Below, piece by piece: positions 27,853 through 36,560 of a stretch of 64,000 nucleotides of DNA (positions are counted from its first letter, which is position 1; the number at the start of each line of letters is the position of its first letter). Source of the DNA: Oceanobacillus sp. CFH 90083. GTDB lineage: Bacteria; Bacillota; Bacilli; Bacillales; Amphibacillaceae. The notes under the pieces were generated by a model. That model did no database searches. It was not told where the DNA came from and saw only the letters and a program-made list of their open reading frames with translations. The DNA lies in the NCBI RefSeq assembly GCF_009389585.1, contig NZ_VIYG01000002.1, positions 372,001 to 436,000 on the forward strand, in the 5' to 3' direction. A program made the position numbers and the translations under genes.

Positions 27853-28794
27853 TTAGTTCACATGATATATATAAACACCATCAACGAGTTCACATGTACA
27901 CTCTCCAGCAAGGCGTAAATATTCTAAATGGGCTATTGTTTCCCCAACTGCGAACCTGGTATCATGAACAGCCAGTTTTTTCGGAAAAAGCTTTTCCATC
28001 GTTTCATAGACAGTAAGCCCGGTTCGCAGCATTTCCTTCAGGCTGATTAAACGCTCCTTATGATGCTCCTCTATTTCTGAAATTCGCTTTGATGCATTCT
28101 GAAATGGATCGCCATGAGACGGGATAACCCATTCGACATCCAGTTTCTTTATCTTCTTCAAAGAATGAAAATAATTTTCTAACGGGTTCGGATCACCATG
28201 GAACCAGTAAGAAATATTCGGTGTGATTTTCGGAAGAATATGATCCGTTGACAGCAGCACATTATTTTCCTCATTATAAAAAGTCACTAAACCATCTGAA
28301 TGACCCGGTGTCTGTATAATCTCATATGCATACTTTCCAAATTGAATCGTATCACCTTCTTTTAATAGCCTTTGTACCTTGGGATAAGGTGTGACCAGTG
28401 CTGCAAATCCTGAGGTATTCTCCGTCAAAGCCGTGCTTATTTCATTTGGAATGCCTGCTCGGGCATAGTTTGACCGTAAATTTTCTAAAAAGGGCTGCTC
28501 CCAAGCCTGGAGGGCTGCATATAAATCCATTTCCGGCATCCAAACCTGGGCATTTGTTTTTTCCTGCAGCTTTCCTGCATAGCCAAAATGGTCTGGATGA
28601 TAGTGTGACACAATAATATCCGTAACCTGCTTTCCTGTTAATTCTTTATCCCAGCGTTTCTCCGTCTCCTGATTATGCAGGCCTGTATCTAGAATTTTAT
28701 AACCATTGGTGTCCTCTGCTATAAAGCAATTCACATGATTTAGCCGGAAAGGCAAGTCTAATCTGATCCGTTTGATTCCTAATTTATCTAACAT
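27853..28794 (-). CDS. metallo-beta-lactamase-fold hydrolase
   Basis: About 313 residues. The zinc-binding motif is SHYHPDHFGYAGKL, further ligands are in QTPGHSDGLVTFY and LLSTDHILP, and VIPSHGDPFQ lies before a helical C-terminal part that includes KERLISLKEMLRTG. This architecture (MBL plus winged C-terminal helix region) resembles B. subtilis YqjP and LACTB2-like proteins. It is the last gene of a probable operon with enoyl-CoA hydratase, NMO and thiolase. An acyl-CoA or glutathione thioesterase role is possible but unproved. ATG at 28792-28794; GTG codons at 28801 and 28798 are alternatives. Confidence 0.85.
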   Translation of the reverse strand: MLDKLGIKRIRLDLPFRLNHVNCFIAEDTNGYKILDTGLHNQETEKRWDKELTGKQVTDIIVSHYHPDHFGYAGKLQEKTNAQVWMPEMDLYAALQAWEQPFLENLRSNYARAGIPNEISTALTENTSGFAALVTPYPKVQRLLKEGDTIQFGKYAYEIIQTPGHSDGLVTFYNEENNVLLSTDHILPKITPNISYWFHGDPNPLENYFHSLKKIKKLDVEWVIPSHGDPFQNASKRISEIEEHHKERLISLKEMLRTGLTVYETMEKLFPKKLAVHDTRFAVGETIAHLEYLRLAGECTCELVDGVYIYHVN

Positions 28795-28824
28795 AGGCAC
28801 CACTTCTTTCTTAGAAATCGGCTA

Positions 28825-29601
28825 TTATTTCCCTTTAAAATCTGGCCTTCTCTTTTCAAAAAATGCCTGAATACCTTCTTTATTGTCTTCTGATTGCAGC
28901 AATAAGGTCTGGACAGCTGTTTCTTGCAAGTCATTTGTACCGCTGCTCCATTCATCCGCATGATTGACCATATGTTTGACAAATTTATTGGCAAGCGGCG
29001 GCCCACTGACAATGAAGCTGGCATAATTTATTGCTGCTTCCACGACATCTTCTTCCGTTACTAGATTAACGATACCGCGCTGATATGCTTCCTCTGCTGA
29101 GACAGGTCTTCCAGATGAGATCCATTCCTTTGCTACTGCACCTGGCAGGTTATCTGTCAGTTTCTTTAATAAGCCCAAATCTGGAATAATGCCCACATTG
29201 GTAAAGCTGCATACAAAGGCAGCATCCTTTTTTGCCACTACAAAGTCTGCAGCAACAGCAATACTGAAGCCTGCTCCAGCTGCAAAACCATGAACTGCGC
29301 TGATAACATATTTATCAAGTTCCCGGATCGTTTGAATAATATCTAATGCCTGTTTCATATATTCCATTATCCTGGCGCTATTATCCAGTGTGTGAAGCAC
29401 TTCTAAATCGCCTCCAGCTGAAAATATTTTTCCTTCTCCACTGATAATAACAGTTCTCACATCAGCGTCTTTTTCAGCGTCCTTCAAAGCTTCCACAAAG
29501 CCATTCGCCATTTCAACCGACAGCGCATTTCTTTTTTCCGGCCGGTTCATTGTTATAAAAGCAATAGCATTTTTCTTTTCATATTTTACTGCACCTGTCA
29601 T
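28825..29601 (-). CDS. enoyl-CoA hydratase/isomerase family protein
   Basis: A 258-residue crotonase-fold protein likely to hydrate a trans-2-enoyl-CoA in beta-oxidation. The oxyanion-hole segments are GKIFSAGGDLEVL and HGFAAGAGFSIAVAADFVVA, and the region AAFVCSFTNVGIIPDLG carries the position of the second catalytic acid. There the usual Glu-Glu pair looks altered (one Asp in IPDLG), so isomerase or other crotonase activity is possible. The gene starts 27 bases after the NMO-like gene and is followed 30 bases later by the MBL gene, so they are cotranscribed. Confidence 0.87.
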   Translation of the reverse strand: MTGAVKYEKKNAIAFITMNRPEKRNALSVEMANGFVEALKDAEKDADVRTVIISGEGKIFSAGGDLEVLHTLDNSARIMEYMKQALDIIQTIRELDKYVISAVHGFAAGAGFSIAVAADFVVAKKDAAFVCSFTNVGIIPDLGLLKKLTDNLPGAVAKEWISSGRPVSAEEAYQRGIVNLVTEEDVVEAAINYASFIVSGPPLANKFVKHMVNHADEWSSGTNDLQETAVQTLLLQSEDNKEGIQAFFEKRRPDFKGK

Positions 29602-29628
29602 CCTCTTCTCTCCCGTCTGTTCTCCATA

Positions 29629-30585
29629 TCATGTCAGCTGGTGTACATTTTTAGCTTGATTATATGCCTTCCTCAATTCATTTACTGCTTCCTGTATAGT
29701 CTGTCTTTTCGTTGTTCCGCCAACCCCTTGACCAGCACCCCAAATATCCTTCCAGGCTTTGGCAGATGCGTCAGAGAGCTTTTTAAGATCAAGCCCGGCT
29801 TTTTTTGGTAGGTTTTCTGGATCGAGGCCAGCCTTGATAATGCTTGGAATCAAGTAATTAGCAGGTATTCCGCTAAAAGCAGGCGTATAGATAATATCAG
29901 CAGCTGCAGATTGAATGATAGATTCCTGATATGCTTCACTTGCTCCACTTTCCTCTGTGGCAATAAAATGCGTGCCAATATAAGCAAAATCAGCCCCTAA
30001 CAATTCCGCTGCCAATATCTGTTCTCCTTTTGTCATCGCACCTGCTAACGCAACCGGTCCATCAAAAAAGCGGCGTACTTCATCAATAAAAGCAAATGGG
30101 TTTAACGTTCCTGCATGTCCCCCGGCTCCGTTTGCTACTAAAATAAGACCGTCACTCCCCTTTTCCAATGCTTTTTTAGCAAACTTTATATCCACGACAT
30201 CGGACAGAACAAGTCCACCATAGCTATGAACCACCTTTATAACCGGAGATGGGTCCCCTAATGATGTAATAACAATCGGCGGCTGGTGCTTCTCTATTAA
30301 TTCTAAGTCCTCATAAAAACGTTTATTCGAGGAATGACTGATGAAATTCACTCCCCATGGAGCGATTTTTGCATTTGGATTTGCTTGCTCCTTTTCTTGT
30401 AATCTCTCATTAATTTCTGTCATCCAGCTATCCAAAACCTCTTTGGTACGAGCATTAAGAGCCGGAAATGTGCCAATAATTCCTGCTTCACATGCACTTA
30501 CAACCATGTTAGGGGTAGAAATTAAAAACATGGGAGCCATTATCACAGGCAGATTCATTCTTCTCCTTATTTCTGTCAGCTGCAT
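29629..30585 (-). CDS. nitronate monooxygenase / 2-nitropropane dioxygenase-like flavoprotein
   Basis: A 318-residue FMN-binding TIM-barrel protein. Features are the N-terminal NLPVIMAPMFLISTPNMV, PWGVNFISHSS, the catalytic-His region ANGAGGHAGTLNPFAF, the phosphate-binding ALAGAMTKGEQILAAELLGADFAYIGT, and GAGQGVGG near the C-terminus. Family members oxidise nitronates, but FabK-like and other flavin oxidoreductases share the fold. Placement between thiolase and enoyl-CoA hydratase suggests an acyl-CoA-linked reaction, perhaps a reductase or dehydrogenase step, rather than nitroalkane detoxification; this is inference. The ATG at 30583-30585 has AGGAGAGG upstream. Confidence 0.83.
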   Translation of the reverse strand: MQLTEIRRRMNLPVIMAPMFLISTPNMVVSACEAGIIGTFPALNARTKEVLDSWMTEINERLQEKEQANPNAKIAPWGVNFISHSSNKRFYEDLELIEKHQPPIVITSLGDPSPVIKVVHSYGGLVLSDVVDIKFAKKALEKGSDGLILVANGAGGHAGTLNPFAFIDEVRRFFDGPVALAGAMTKGEQILAAELLGADFAYIGTHFIATEESGASEAYQESIIQSAAADIIYTPAFSGIPANYLIPSIIKAGLDPENLPKKAGLDLKKLSDASAKAWKDIWGAGQGVGGTTKRQTIQEAVNELRKAYNQAKNVHQLT

Positions 30586-30679
30586 TAGAACCTCTCCTTT
30601 TTAGAAAATACGACAGCGCCCATATCTTTCTTACCTTTAAATTAGTAGAAGCTGAATGGACGCCTTCCATCAAAAAATA

Positions 30680-30695
30680 CTTTTTGAACATCCTC
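30680..30695 (+). repeat. solo end of the MITE family
   Basis: CTTTTTGAACATCCTC is identical to the right terminus of the elements at 15358-15511 and 41562-41653. The rest of the element and the flanking duplication are not recognisable. It lies in the 150-base gap between thiolase and NMO-like genes. Confidence 0.55.
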
Positions 30696-30735
30696 TGTAT
30701 GATTGATCGCTGCTGTTAAATCTAATTGTTACATC

Positions 30736-31908
30736 CTAATTAAAATTCCTCCTAACCCCCGGTAACCGTTCAATAATCGTTCCATTGGCCATCCCCATCC
30801 CTTCACACATCGTTTGCAGTCCAAAGCGCGCTTCCAGACGCTCCATGGTATGCATCATCGTTACCATCAATCTGGCTCCACTTGCACCTAAAGGATGCCC
30901 CAGGGCAATAGCTCCTCCATCCAAATTGACTTTTTCTTCAGCAGCCCCGATCTCCTTCATCCACATCAACGGAATCGATGCAAAGGCTTCATTGACTTCA
31001 AAAACATCCATATCCTTCATTGCTAACCCAGCTTTTTTCAAAACCTGCCTGGTAGCTTCTATCGGACCTGTTAACATCTCTACAGGATCAGAACCAATCA
31101 CACTGCGTGCTAAAATCCGAAAGCGCGGGACAAGTTCCAGCTCTTTGGCTTTATCCTCAGCCATAATCAGAAGTGCTGCCGCCCCATCGCTCATCTGACT
31201 GGCATTTCCTGCTGTAATTCCACTATCCCTGGTAAATAAATCAGGTAATGCAGCAAGCTTCTCCATTGATGTATCTTTTCTTGGTCCTTCATCTTGACAA
31301 AATTGAGCCGTTGTTCCATCAGCACGCTTAACGGAAATTGGCATCATTTGTTGACGGAAATAGCCTTTTTCTTGCGCTCTTCTTGCACGCTGATGACTTT
31401 TGAATGAATAGTCATTCATTTCATCGCGAGAAATATCCCATTTTTTTGCAATATGAGCTGCTGCTATACCTTGATGCACCATATCATATTTGTCCCGCAA
31501 AGCCCTATTCCATTTTACTCCCAGATGATTCGATCCCATCGGTACCCGGGACATACTCTCCACACCAGCTGCAACAACGATATCCATATCACCGCTAATG
31601 ATTGCCTGCGCAGCAAAATGAATGGCCTGCTGACTCGATCCGCATTGACGGTCAATGGTCGTTCCCGGCACAGTGACCGGATACCCCGCAATAAGTGCTG
31701 CCTGCCTTGCAATGTTAACTGCCTGCTCTCCAGTTTGCGTCACACACCCCATAATAACATCGTCAATCAGCGCTGCATCTAAATTGGTCCGGCGTATTAA
31801 TTCCTGTAAAGGGGCTGCCGCCAGCTCTTCCGCCCTTATCTCACTCAGAAAACCATTCCGTTTTCCAATCGGTGTACGTACTGCCTCAACAATCACAGCA
31901 TTCCGCAT
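30736..31908 (-). CDS. thiolase (acetyl-CoA acetyltransferase / 3-ketoacyl-CoA thiolase)
   Basis: A 390-residue thiolase from the ATG at 31906-31908, which has AAAGGAGGA. The nucleophilic Cys is in DRQCGSSQQAIHFA (about residue 87), the family signature is NEAFAS, and the C-terminal GGAIALGHPLGASGAR carries the catalytic His. A Cys near the end (MCEGMGMANGTIIERL) provides the second acid/base site. As first gene of the cluster it would carry out thiolytic cleavage in fatty-acid degradation or acetoacetyl-CoA formation. A cre-like site covers the promoter, so glucose repression by CcpA is expected. A longer in-frame reading to 32076 has no support. Confidence 0.93.
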   Translation of the reverse strand: MRNAVIVEAVRTPIGKRNGFLSEIRAEELAAAPLQELIRRTNLDAALIDDVIMGCVTQTGEQAVNIARQAALIAGYPVTVPGTTIDRQCGSSQQAIHFAAQAIISGDMDIVVAAGVESMSRVPMGSNHLGVKWNRALRDKYDMVHQGIAAAHIAKKWDISRDEMNDYSFKSHQRARRAQEKGYFRQQMMPISVKRADGTTAQFCQDEGPRKDTSMEKLAALPDLFTRDSGITAGNASQMSDGAAALLIMAEDKAKELELVPRFRILARSVIGSDPVEMLTGPIEATRQVLKKAGLAMKDMDVFEVNEAFASIPLMWMKEIGAAEEKVNLDGGAIALGHPLGASGARLMVTMMHTMERLEARFGLQTMCEGMGMANGTIIERLPGVRRNFN

Positions 31909-32017
31909 AATGATCCTCCTTTTTGTTTTGAAAGGGTATAAATCTGTTATTATTAAAAGTTCAATTATCCCTGAAAACATACAGGATTTTTTCATTTCTA
32001 TAATAAGAAATTTATCG

Positions 32018-32055
32018 ATTCTATCCATTATTCCTAATAAAGCAAACGCTTTCAC
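32018..32055 (-). promoter_or_regulatory. promoter with overlapping cre site upstream of thiolase
   Basis: On the minus strand, TTGCTT (32045-32040) and TAGAAT (32023-32018) are 16 bases apart. GTGAAAGCGTTTGCT (32055-32041) matches the Bacillus cre consensus WTGNAANCGNWNNCW at all fixed positions except the first W, and it overlaps the -35 box. CcpA binding here would regulate the thiolase operon. Confidence 0.6.
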
Positions 32056-32219
32056 AATTAATTTTATGTTCTTCAAAATGGAATGTCAAGCAGGAAATAA
32101 ATGTTCAATTATGAAGAAAAACCCTTTTACAGCATACCAAAATTCGTATTTTCACAAGAACCTGCAAAAGCCTCTTTTTCCTTGTAAAAATGCGTATGTA
32201 AAAAAGTAATAACGATTTT

Positions 32220-32287
32220 CGCCGGGACTGGTACTGGGACTACATTTACTCGTCCCCCGAAGACGATTGCGACTACCAGCCCCAGCG
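32220..32287. repeat. stem-loop repeat, family 2
   Basis: CGCCGGGACTGGTA (32220-32233) pairs with TACCAGCCCCAGCG (32274-32287) with two mismatches. The loop contains ATTTACTCGTCC. The GGGACTGG...CTCGTCC core recurs at about 44331-44365 (inverted) and 49321-49345. It lies between the permease stop and the thiolase promoter. The rest of this 460-base gap holds no gene. Confidence 0.5.
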
Positions 32288-32369
32288 TAAAGAACAGTGC
32301 ATCGTCCTTTCCAGTGCATGAAGCTTTATTTGATCTTCACTGTAAATAATTTTCTGTCATGTGATAAAA

Positions 32370-33788
32370 TTACCCCGCCACATACGCCATTATCTGAATA
32401 TATGTCATCACCAGAATATATAGCACAGCAGCAAATACACCATTAAACTGAAAACCATTTTTAAAGCCGCTTAAACCGTTCGAATCACTTAATACAATAA
32501 TTGGCATAATCAAAGGAGATAATAAAATCGATATGGAGCTTCCTAATGTCACTGCAAGAACAATTAACTCGGGCGGGTATGGCAGATGAATCGTTTGCAG
32601 AATACCAGCCACCAATACCATCACTGTCAATGGACCAAGACCGGCAAAGCCTAATATAATCACCATAAATGGCAGTAAATATAATAAATTGATAAATGGA
32701 GCAATTGCTTCCAGCGCATAGAGACTATTCACAACCCAATTGGCAAAGCCTGTTTTAGTCAATCCAGCAATCAGCAAACCGGCGCCGATCATAACACAAA
32801 GCTGATAAGATTTGCTTGCCATCTCCTCTTTTATATACAACGCTGCAATATGTGTTAATTTATAGAGACGTTTTTTCACAATATAATAGCTAAGTATCCA
32901 CACGAAGATGGTTAATGGTATCAGGATAAGCAATTCCATGTCAATGAATGCACTCAGAATAAAAATGGAACCAAAAAGCGAGATAAATAAGATGATAAAC
33001 TCACGGACAATTCGCTTTGTCTCCCGTTTATTTCTTGTATGCTGCATAATCTCATCAATCTCATGCTGCAGACCTCTCGTAAAATTAACATGATACTTTC
33101 GATTCTCTACGGGAAAGAACAGAATAGCTGCGATTGTCCCCATCACAGCTACCCCTAAGCCCTGCACAATTGCCTTCCATAAGGAAGCATCCATGACTTC
33201 TACCACATAGGCAAAGCTCGGGATACTCACAACCCAAAGAACAGACAATGCAAAGCCGCGCAGTATTGCTGTGCCTTTATATCTCTCCCAAGCCTCTCCT
33301 TTCTCATCCTTTAGAATCATCGTTACAAATTGATACAGCATTGGAATTGCACCAAATAGCAGGAAATAAGCGATAATCTGTGTGAAAGAAACCATACCAA
33401 AGTAAAACTTCTTACTCGTATCCACAAAATCATGTGCGTAGCTGATGGCAGATTCTAAAAATGCTTCCTCCCGTAAAACCCAACTGACCATAGGTATCAC
33501 TACTAATAGCCCAACCATGTTCCGCATTTGTAAAAGACCTTCACGCATTCCCGCAAAAAATGACGTATCAACAGAAAGAAAAATAATTACACCCGTTAAA
33601 AACAAACCAAGAGGCATCTTTAAATGCAGCGGGCCATAATAAAATGTACCAAATAGAATAATTCCAAATCCAAAGAATATCAGCACCATCAAAAGCAGAT
33701 CAGCCGGGAAAAAATACGTAATGAAATGTATGATTGTAAAACCGATGATACAGGTAACTAATGCCGGGCTGATGAATTGTTTACTCAT
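32370..33788 (-). CDS. multi-pass membrane permease of unknown substrate (candidate 5-oxoproline transporter)
   Basis: A 472-residue protein with about 11-12 hydrophobic segments and a basic cytosolic loop near residues 230-260 (HTRNKRETKRIVREF). The paired features MVGLLVVIPMVSWVLREE and GLGPLTVMVLVAGIL...LGSSISILLSPLIMPIIVLSDSN resemble the two half-repeats of ion-transporter-superfamily carriers (ArsB/DctM-like), but I do not recognise the family. It is the last gene of the pxpB-pxpA-pxpC cluster, about 95 bases after pxpC. That suggests uptake of 5-oxoproline or a related acid. This is inference from context only. Confidence 0.65.
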   Translation of the reverse strand: MSKQFISPALVTCIIGFTIIHFITYFFPADLLLMVLIFFGFGIILFGTFYYGPLHLKMPLGLFLTGVIIFLSVDTSFFAGMREGLLQMRNMVGLLVVIPMVSWVLREEAFLESAISYAHDFVDTSKKFYFGMVSFTQIIAYFLLFGAIPMLYQFVTMILKDEKGEAWERYKGTAILRGFALSVLWVVSIPSFAYVVEVMDASLWKAIVQGLGVAVMGTIAAILFFPVENRKYHVNFTRGLQHEIDEIMQHTRNKRETKRIVREFIILFISLFGSIFILSAFIDMELLILIPLTIFVWILSYYIVKKRLYKLTHIAALYIKEEMASKSYQLCVMIGAGLLIAGLTKTGFANWVVNSLYALEAIAPFINLLYLLPFMVIILGFAGLGPLTVMVLVAGILQTIHLPYPPELIVLAVTLGSSISILLSPLIMPIIVLSDSNGLSGFKNGFQFNGVFAAVLYILVMTYIQIMAYVAG

Positions 33789-33884
33789 AATTTACTACTC
33801 CTATTTAATTTTGTTATCTATACTTTGCCATCTCAAATGATTGGCATAAGCCCTTACGGAAGATTGTTCCTTCTAAAGGAAGCT

Positions 33885-34838
33885 TTATTGCCGCAAAGCT
33901 GTCCGCAGCATTTTAAAATAACGCTGCTGTGCCAGATAATCCGCCTGTGCCTTTTCCAAAGAAACAGATAGAAACTGCACCTCTGATCCCATTCTTTTTT
34001 GCACAAGCTGAGGAATATCTGTTGTGATAACCGTAGCAATCCGGGCGTATCCTCCCGTTGTTTGTCGATCAGATAAGAGCACAATCGGCTGTCCATTTGC
34101 CGGAACCTGAATCGTACCCGGAAGCACAGCATCTGATATAATATCAGCTTTCTCCACATGAGGCAATGCCTTTCCTGCTAAACGGTAGCCCATACGATTG
34201 GATTGTTCTGTAATACGGTAGCTCTCCTGACAAAATTGCTGATAAGCTTCGTTGGAGAAAGCTGATAAATCCGGCCCGGCAATAATTCGGATGGGACGGT
34301 GCTGTTCATAATTGGGTATATCTATCTTTTTCAAATATTTTCCTGCCCGAATAGAAGACGTGTCCATATCCTTAGCAGATAGCCTGTCTCCTTTTTGCAA
34401 TACCCTGCCTTCGAAACCGCCAATGCCTGCTTGTACATAAGTTGACTTACTTCCCATTACTTCCTCTGTAACGAAACCGCCGCTGACTGCAAGATAAGCA
34501 TATGTTCCATGAACCGGTTTGCCGAATGACATAATCTGCCCTGCATAAACGCGGTAAGACTTCCATGGATAGATGGGATTTCCGTCAATTGCTGCAGATA
34601 AGTCGGCACCGCCAATAGCAATGACTGTATCTCGCAAAATTTTTAACTGTGAACCCATCAGGATCATCTCCAGGGTTGCTTCTTCTTCTGCATTGCCTAC
34701 AAGCAGATTAGCGATACGATGTGCAAAGGCATCCATTGCTCCTGATGTCGGTATACCATATTTTTGATACCCGACCCTCCCCAAATCTTGCATACTTGTG
34801 GCCAATCCAGGCTTCATAACTTCTAAGATTTCTTTCAA
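33885..34838 (-). CDS. pxpC: 5-oxoprolinase subunit C
   Basis: Biotin-dependent carboxyltransferase-like (KipA/AHS2, allophanate hydrolase subunit 2) subunit of the ATP-dependent PxpABC 5-oxoprolinase. It has 317 residues. Family features are KPGLATSMQDLGRVGYQKYGIPTSGAMD at the start, IGGADLSAAIDG, and LPGTIQVPANGQPIVLLSDRQTTGGYARIA toward the C-terminus. Its ATG overlaps the pxpA stop by 4 bases, indicating translational coupling. No biotin site is expected or seen. Confidence 0.93.
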   Translation of the reverse strand: MKEILEVMKPGLATSMQDLGRVGYQKYGIPTSGAMDAFAHRIANLLVGNAEEEATLEMILMGSQLKILRDTVIAIGGADLSAAIDGNPIYPWKSYRVYAGQIMSFGKPVHGTYAYLAVSGGFVTEEVMGSKSTYVQAGIGGFEGRVLQKGDRLSAKDMDTSSIRAGKYLKKIDIPNYEQHRPIRIIAGPDLSAFSNEAYQQFCQESYRITEQSNRMGYRLAGKALPHVEKADIISDAVLPGTIQVPANGQPIVLLSDRQTTGGYARIATVITTDIPQLVQKRMGSEVQFLSVSLEKAQADYLAQQRYFKMLRTALRQ

Positions 34839-35605
34839 CTTGGATCACCTGCCGCACGTATCTGAATATATTGATTTGTTAATTCTTGAGCCAGCTTTTC
34901 TACAAAAACAGCCGCCTGTGCCCCATCTCCATGGACACAAACCGTATCAGCCTGTATAGCTACATCCATCCCATCTGCTGCCTCCACTTTCTTTTCCTTC
35001 ACCATTCGAATAACCCGGCGAATACTTGTATCGACATCATGAATCAATGCATTTGGTGCAGTTCTTGGTGTTAACGTTCCATCAGACTGATAGGTTCTGT
35101 CTGCGAACACTTCTTCTGCCACGGAAAGCCCTCTTTTTCTTCCTTCTTTGACGAGCTCTGAATTGGCTAATCCAAATAAAATCATCCGTTTATCAATCTG
35201 ATAGACGGCATCTGCAATTGCAGCCGCTAATGCTCTATCCTTTGCAGCCATGGTGTACAGTGCACCATGCGGTTTTACATGCCTTATTCGAGTTCCATAA
35301 ATTGTTGCAAAACTGCTTATTGCACCAATCTGATAAACGACTAAATTAAAAACTTCTTCCGGTGTTACCTGTATCATACGCCGGCCAAACCCCTGCAAAT
35401 CTAAAAATCCGGGATGTGCCCCAACAGCAACATTGTTTTTCACAGCTTTTTCAACCGTTTTCCGTATCACATTATGATCACCTGCATGATAGCCACAGGC
35501 GATATTAGCAGAGGTAATCCATTTCATTACCATATCATCCTGTCCAATGCGGTATGCGCCAAAGCTTTCTCCTAAATCACAATTCAAATCTACGTGTAAA
35601 CTCAT
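34835..35605 (-). CDS. pxpA: 5-oxoprolinase subunit A (LamB/YcsF family)
   Basis: PxpA, 256 residues, acts on the phosphorylated ring to open 5-oxoproline to glutamate. Signature segments are DLNCDLGESFGAY at residues 5-17, SANIACGYHAGDHNVI, GAHPGFLDLQGFGRR, RHVKPHGALYTMA and EVFADRTYQSDGTLTPR, and VCVHGDGAQA near the end. The start at 35605 follows pxpB by about 20 bases, so the order is pxpB-pxpA-pxpC. 5-Oxoproline forms spontaneously from glutamine, so the set is a housekeeping salvage system. Confidence 0.95.
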   Translation of the reverse strand: MSLHVDLNCDLGESFGAYRIGQDDMVMKWITSANIACGYHAGDHNVIRKTVEKAVKNNVAVGAHPGFLDLQGFGRRMIQVTPEEVFNLVVYQIGAISSFATIYGTRIRHVKPHGALYTMAAKDRALAAAIADAVYQIDKRMILFGLANSELVKEGRKRGLSVAEEVFADRTYQSDGTLTPRTAPNALIHDVDTSIRRVIRMVKEKKVEAADGMDVAIQADTVCVHGDGAQAAVFVEKLAQELTNQYIQIRAAGDPS

Positions 35606-35625
35606 AATGGATTATCTCCCTTCTT

Positions 35626-36336
35626 TTAGCCTATCTCCGGCTGATAGTCTCCATTTTGCACCGCTTCCTCTATTTCATAATAAGCTGCTGCATCAACTGC
35701 TTTGAATTGCAGCCTATCTCCAGCACGAATTAACATTTTTTGTTCCTTTTTAGCACCATAAAGAGGCACGGGAGTCTTTCCGATAATTCGCCAGCCTCCA
35801 GGTGCATCCAGCGGATAAATCCCCGTCTGCTTATCAGCAATCCCCACTGCTCCCTGCTTGACCATTTTTCTCGGGTTCTCCAGCCTTGGTATATACAGCT
35901 TTTCAGACAAACCGCCTAAGTATGGGAACCCAGGCATAAATCCCATCATATAAACATGATAGACCGGCTTCGTATGAAGGCGGATAATCTCTTGAGCAGA
36001 AAGGTTTAAATAGGCAGTAACCTCCTCCATATCTAAAGCAAACTCTCCATCATAGCATACTGGAATCGTTATTTTTCTAGTAACGGGAGGCTCTGTTTCC
36101 GCCAGCATTTTTTGTAAATGAATAAGCTTTTTTTCAAGTGCTGCAAACGTAATTTCACTTGGATTATAATAAATCGTGATAGTGGTGTACGCTGGAATCC
36201 ACTCCCAAACTCCCTCGATCGGATATTTCTCTAACAGGCTTCCAAAGCGATGAACCTTTTCATTTATCTGCCTGTCAATGGTATTACCAAATTGGATACG
36301 CACACCTCGGTCGCCATATGTTTGAACGGAATACAT
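35626..36336 (-). CDS. pxpB: 5-oxoprolinase subunit B (KipI-like)
   Basis: Subunit of PxpABC and homologue of the KinA inhibitor KipI (AHS1 domain, cyclophilin-like). It has 236 residues. Typical are the start TYGDRGVRIQFGN, IPVCYDGEFALDMEEV, YHVYMMGFMPGFPYLGGL and GIYPLDAPGGWRIIGKTP. It is the first gene of the oxoprolinase operon. The KipI name reflects an ancestral sporulation-kinase inhibitor role seen in B. subtilis; context here favours 5-oxoprolinase. Confidence 0.93.
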   Translation of the reverse strand: MYSVQTYGDRGVRIQFGNTIDRQINEKVHRFGSLLEKYPIEGVWEWIPAYTTITIYYNPSEITFAALEKKLIHLQKMLAETEPPVTRKITIPVCYDGEFALDMEEVTAYLNLSAQEIIRLHTKPVYHVYMMGFMPGFPYLGGLSEKLYIPRLENPRKMVKQGAVGIADKQTGIYPLDAPGGWRIIGKTPVPLYGAKKEQKMLIRAGDRLQFKAVDAAAYYEIEEAVQNGDYQPEIG

Positions 36337-36435
36337 TAGTCATCACCCATCTTTTTCATTTCTGAACTTTCTGTAATTCTATTGTACACCTATTTTTTTG
36401 CAGAAACGAATGATTTGAGCTGAAAAAAAGCACAT

Positions 36436-36484
36436 AAAAAAGACAGCTCCGACATTCAAAAATGAATATCAAGCCGTCTTTTGC
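36436..36484 (-). terminator. terminator of nupC
   Basis: On the minus strand AAAGACGGC pairs with GCTGTCTTT (one wobble), enclosing an inner ATTCA...TGAAT hairpin, followed by TTTTATG. It separates nupC from the pxp operon. Confidence 0.75.
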
Positions 36485-36560
36485 ATTATTTTTTGCAGAT
36501 ATAACAAGTTCGTTTGCCAGGCTTGCGCCGTTTGCAGCAGGATGATAAAGGAGGTTTGTT

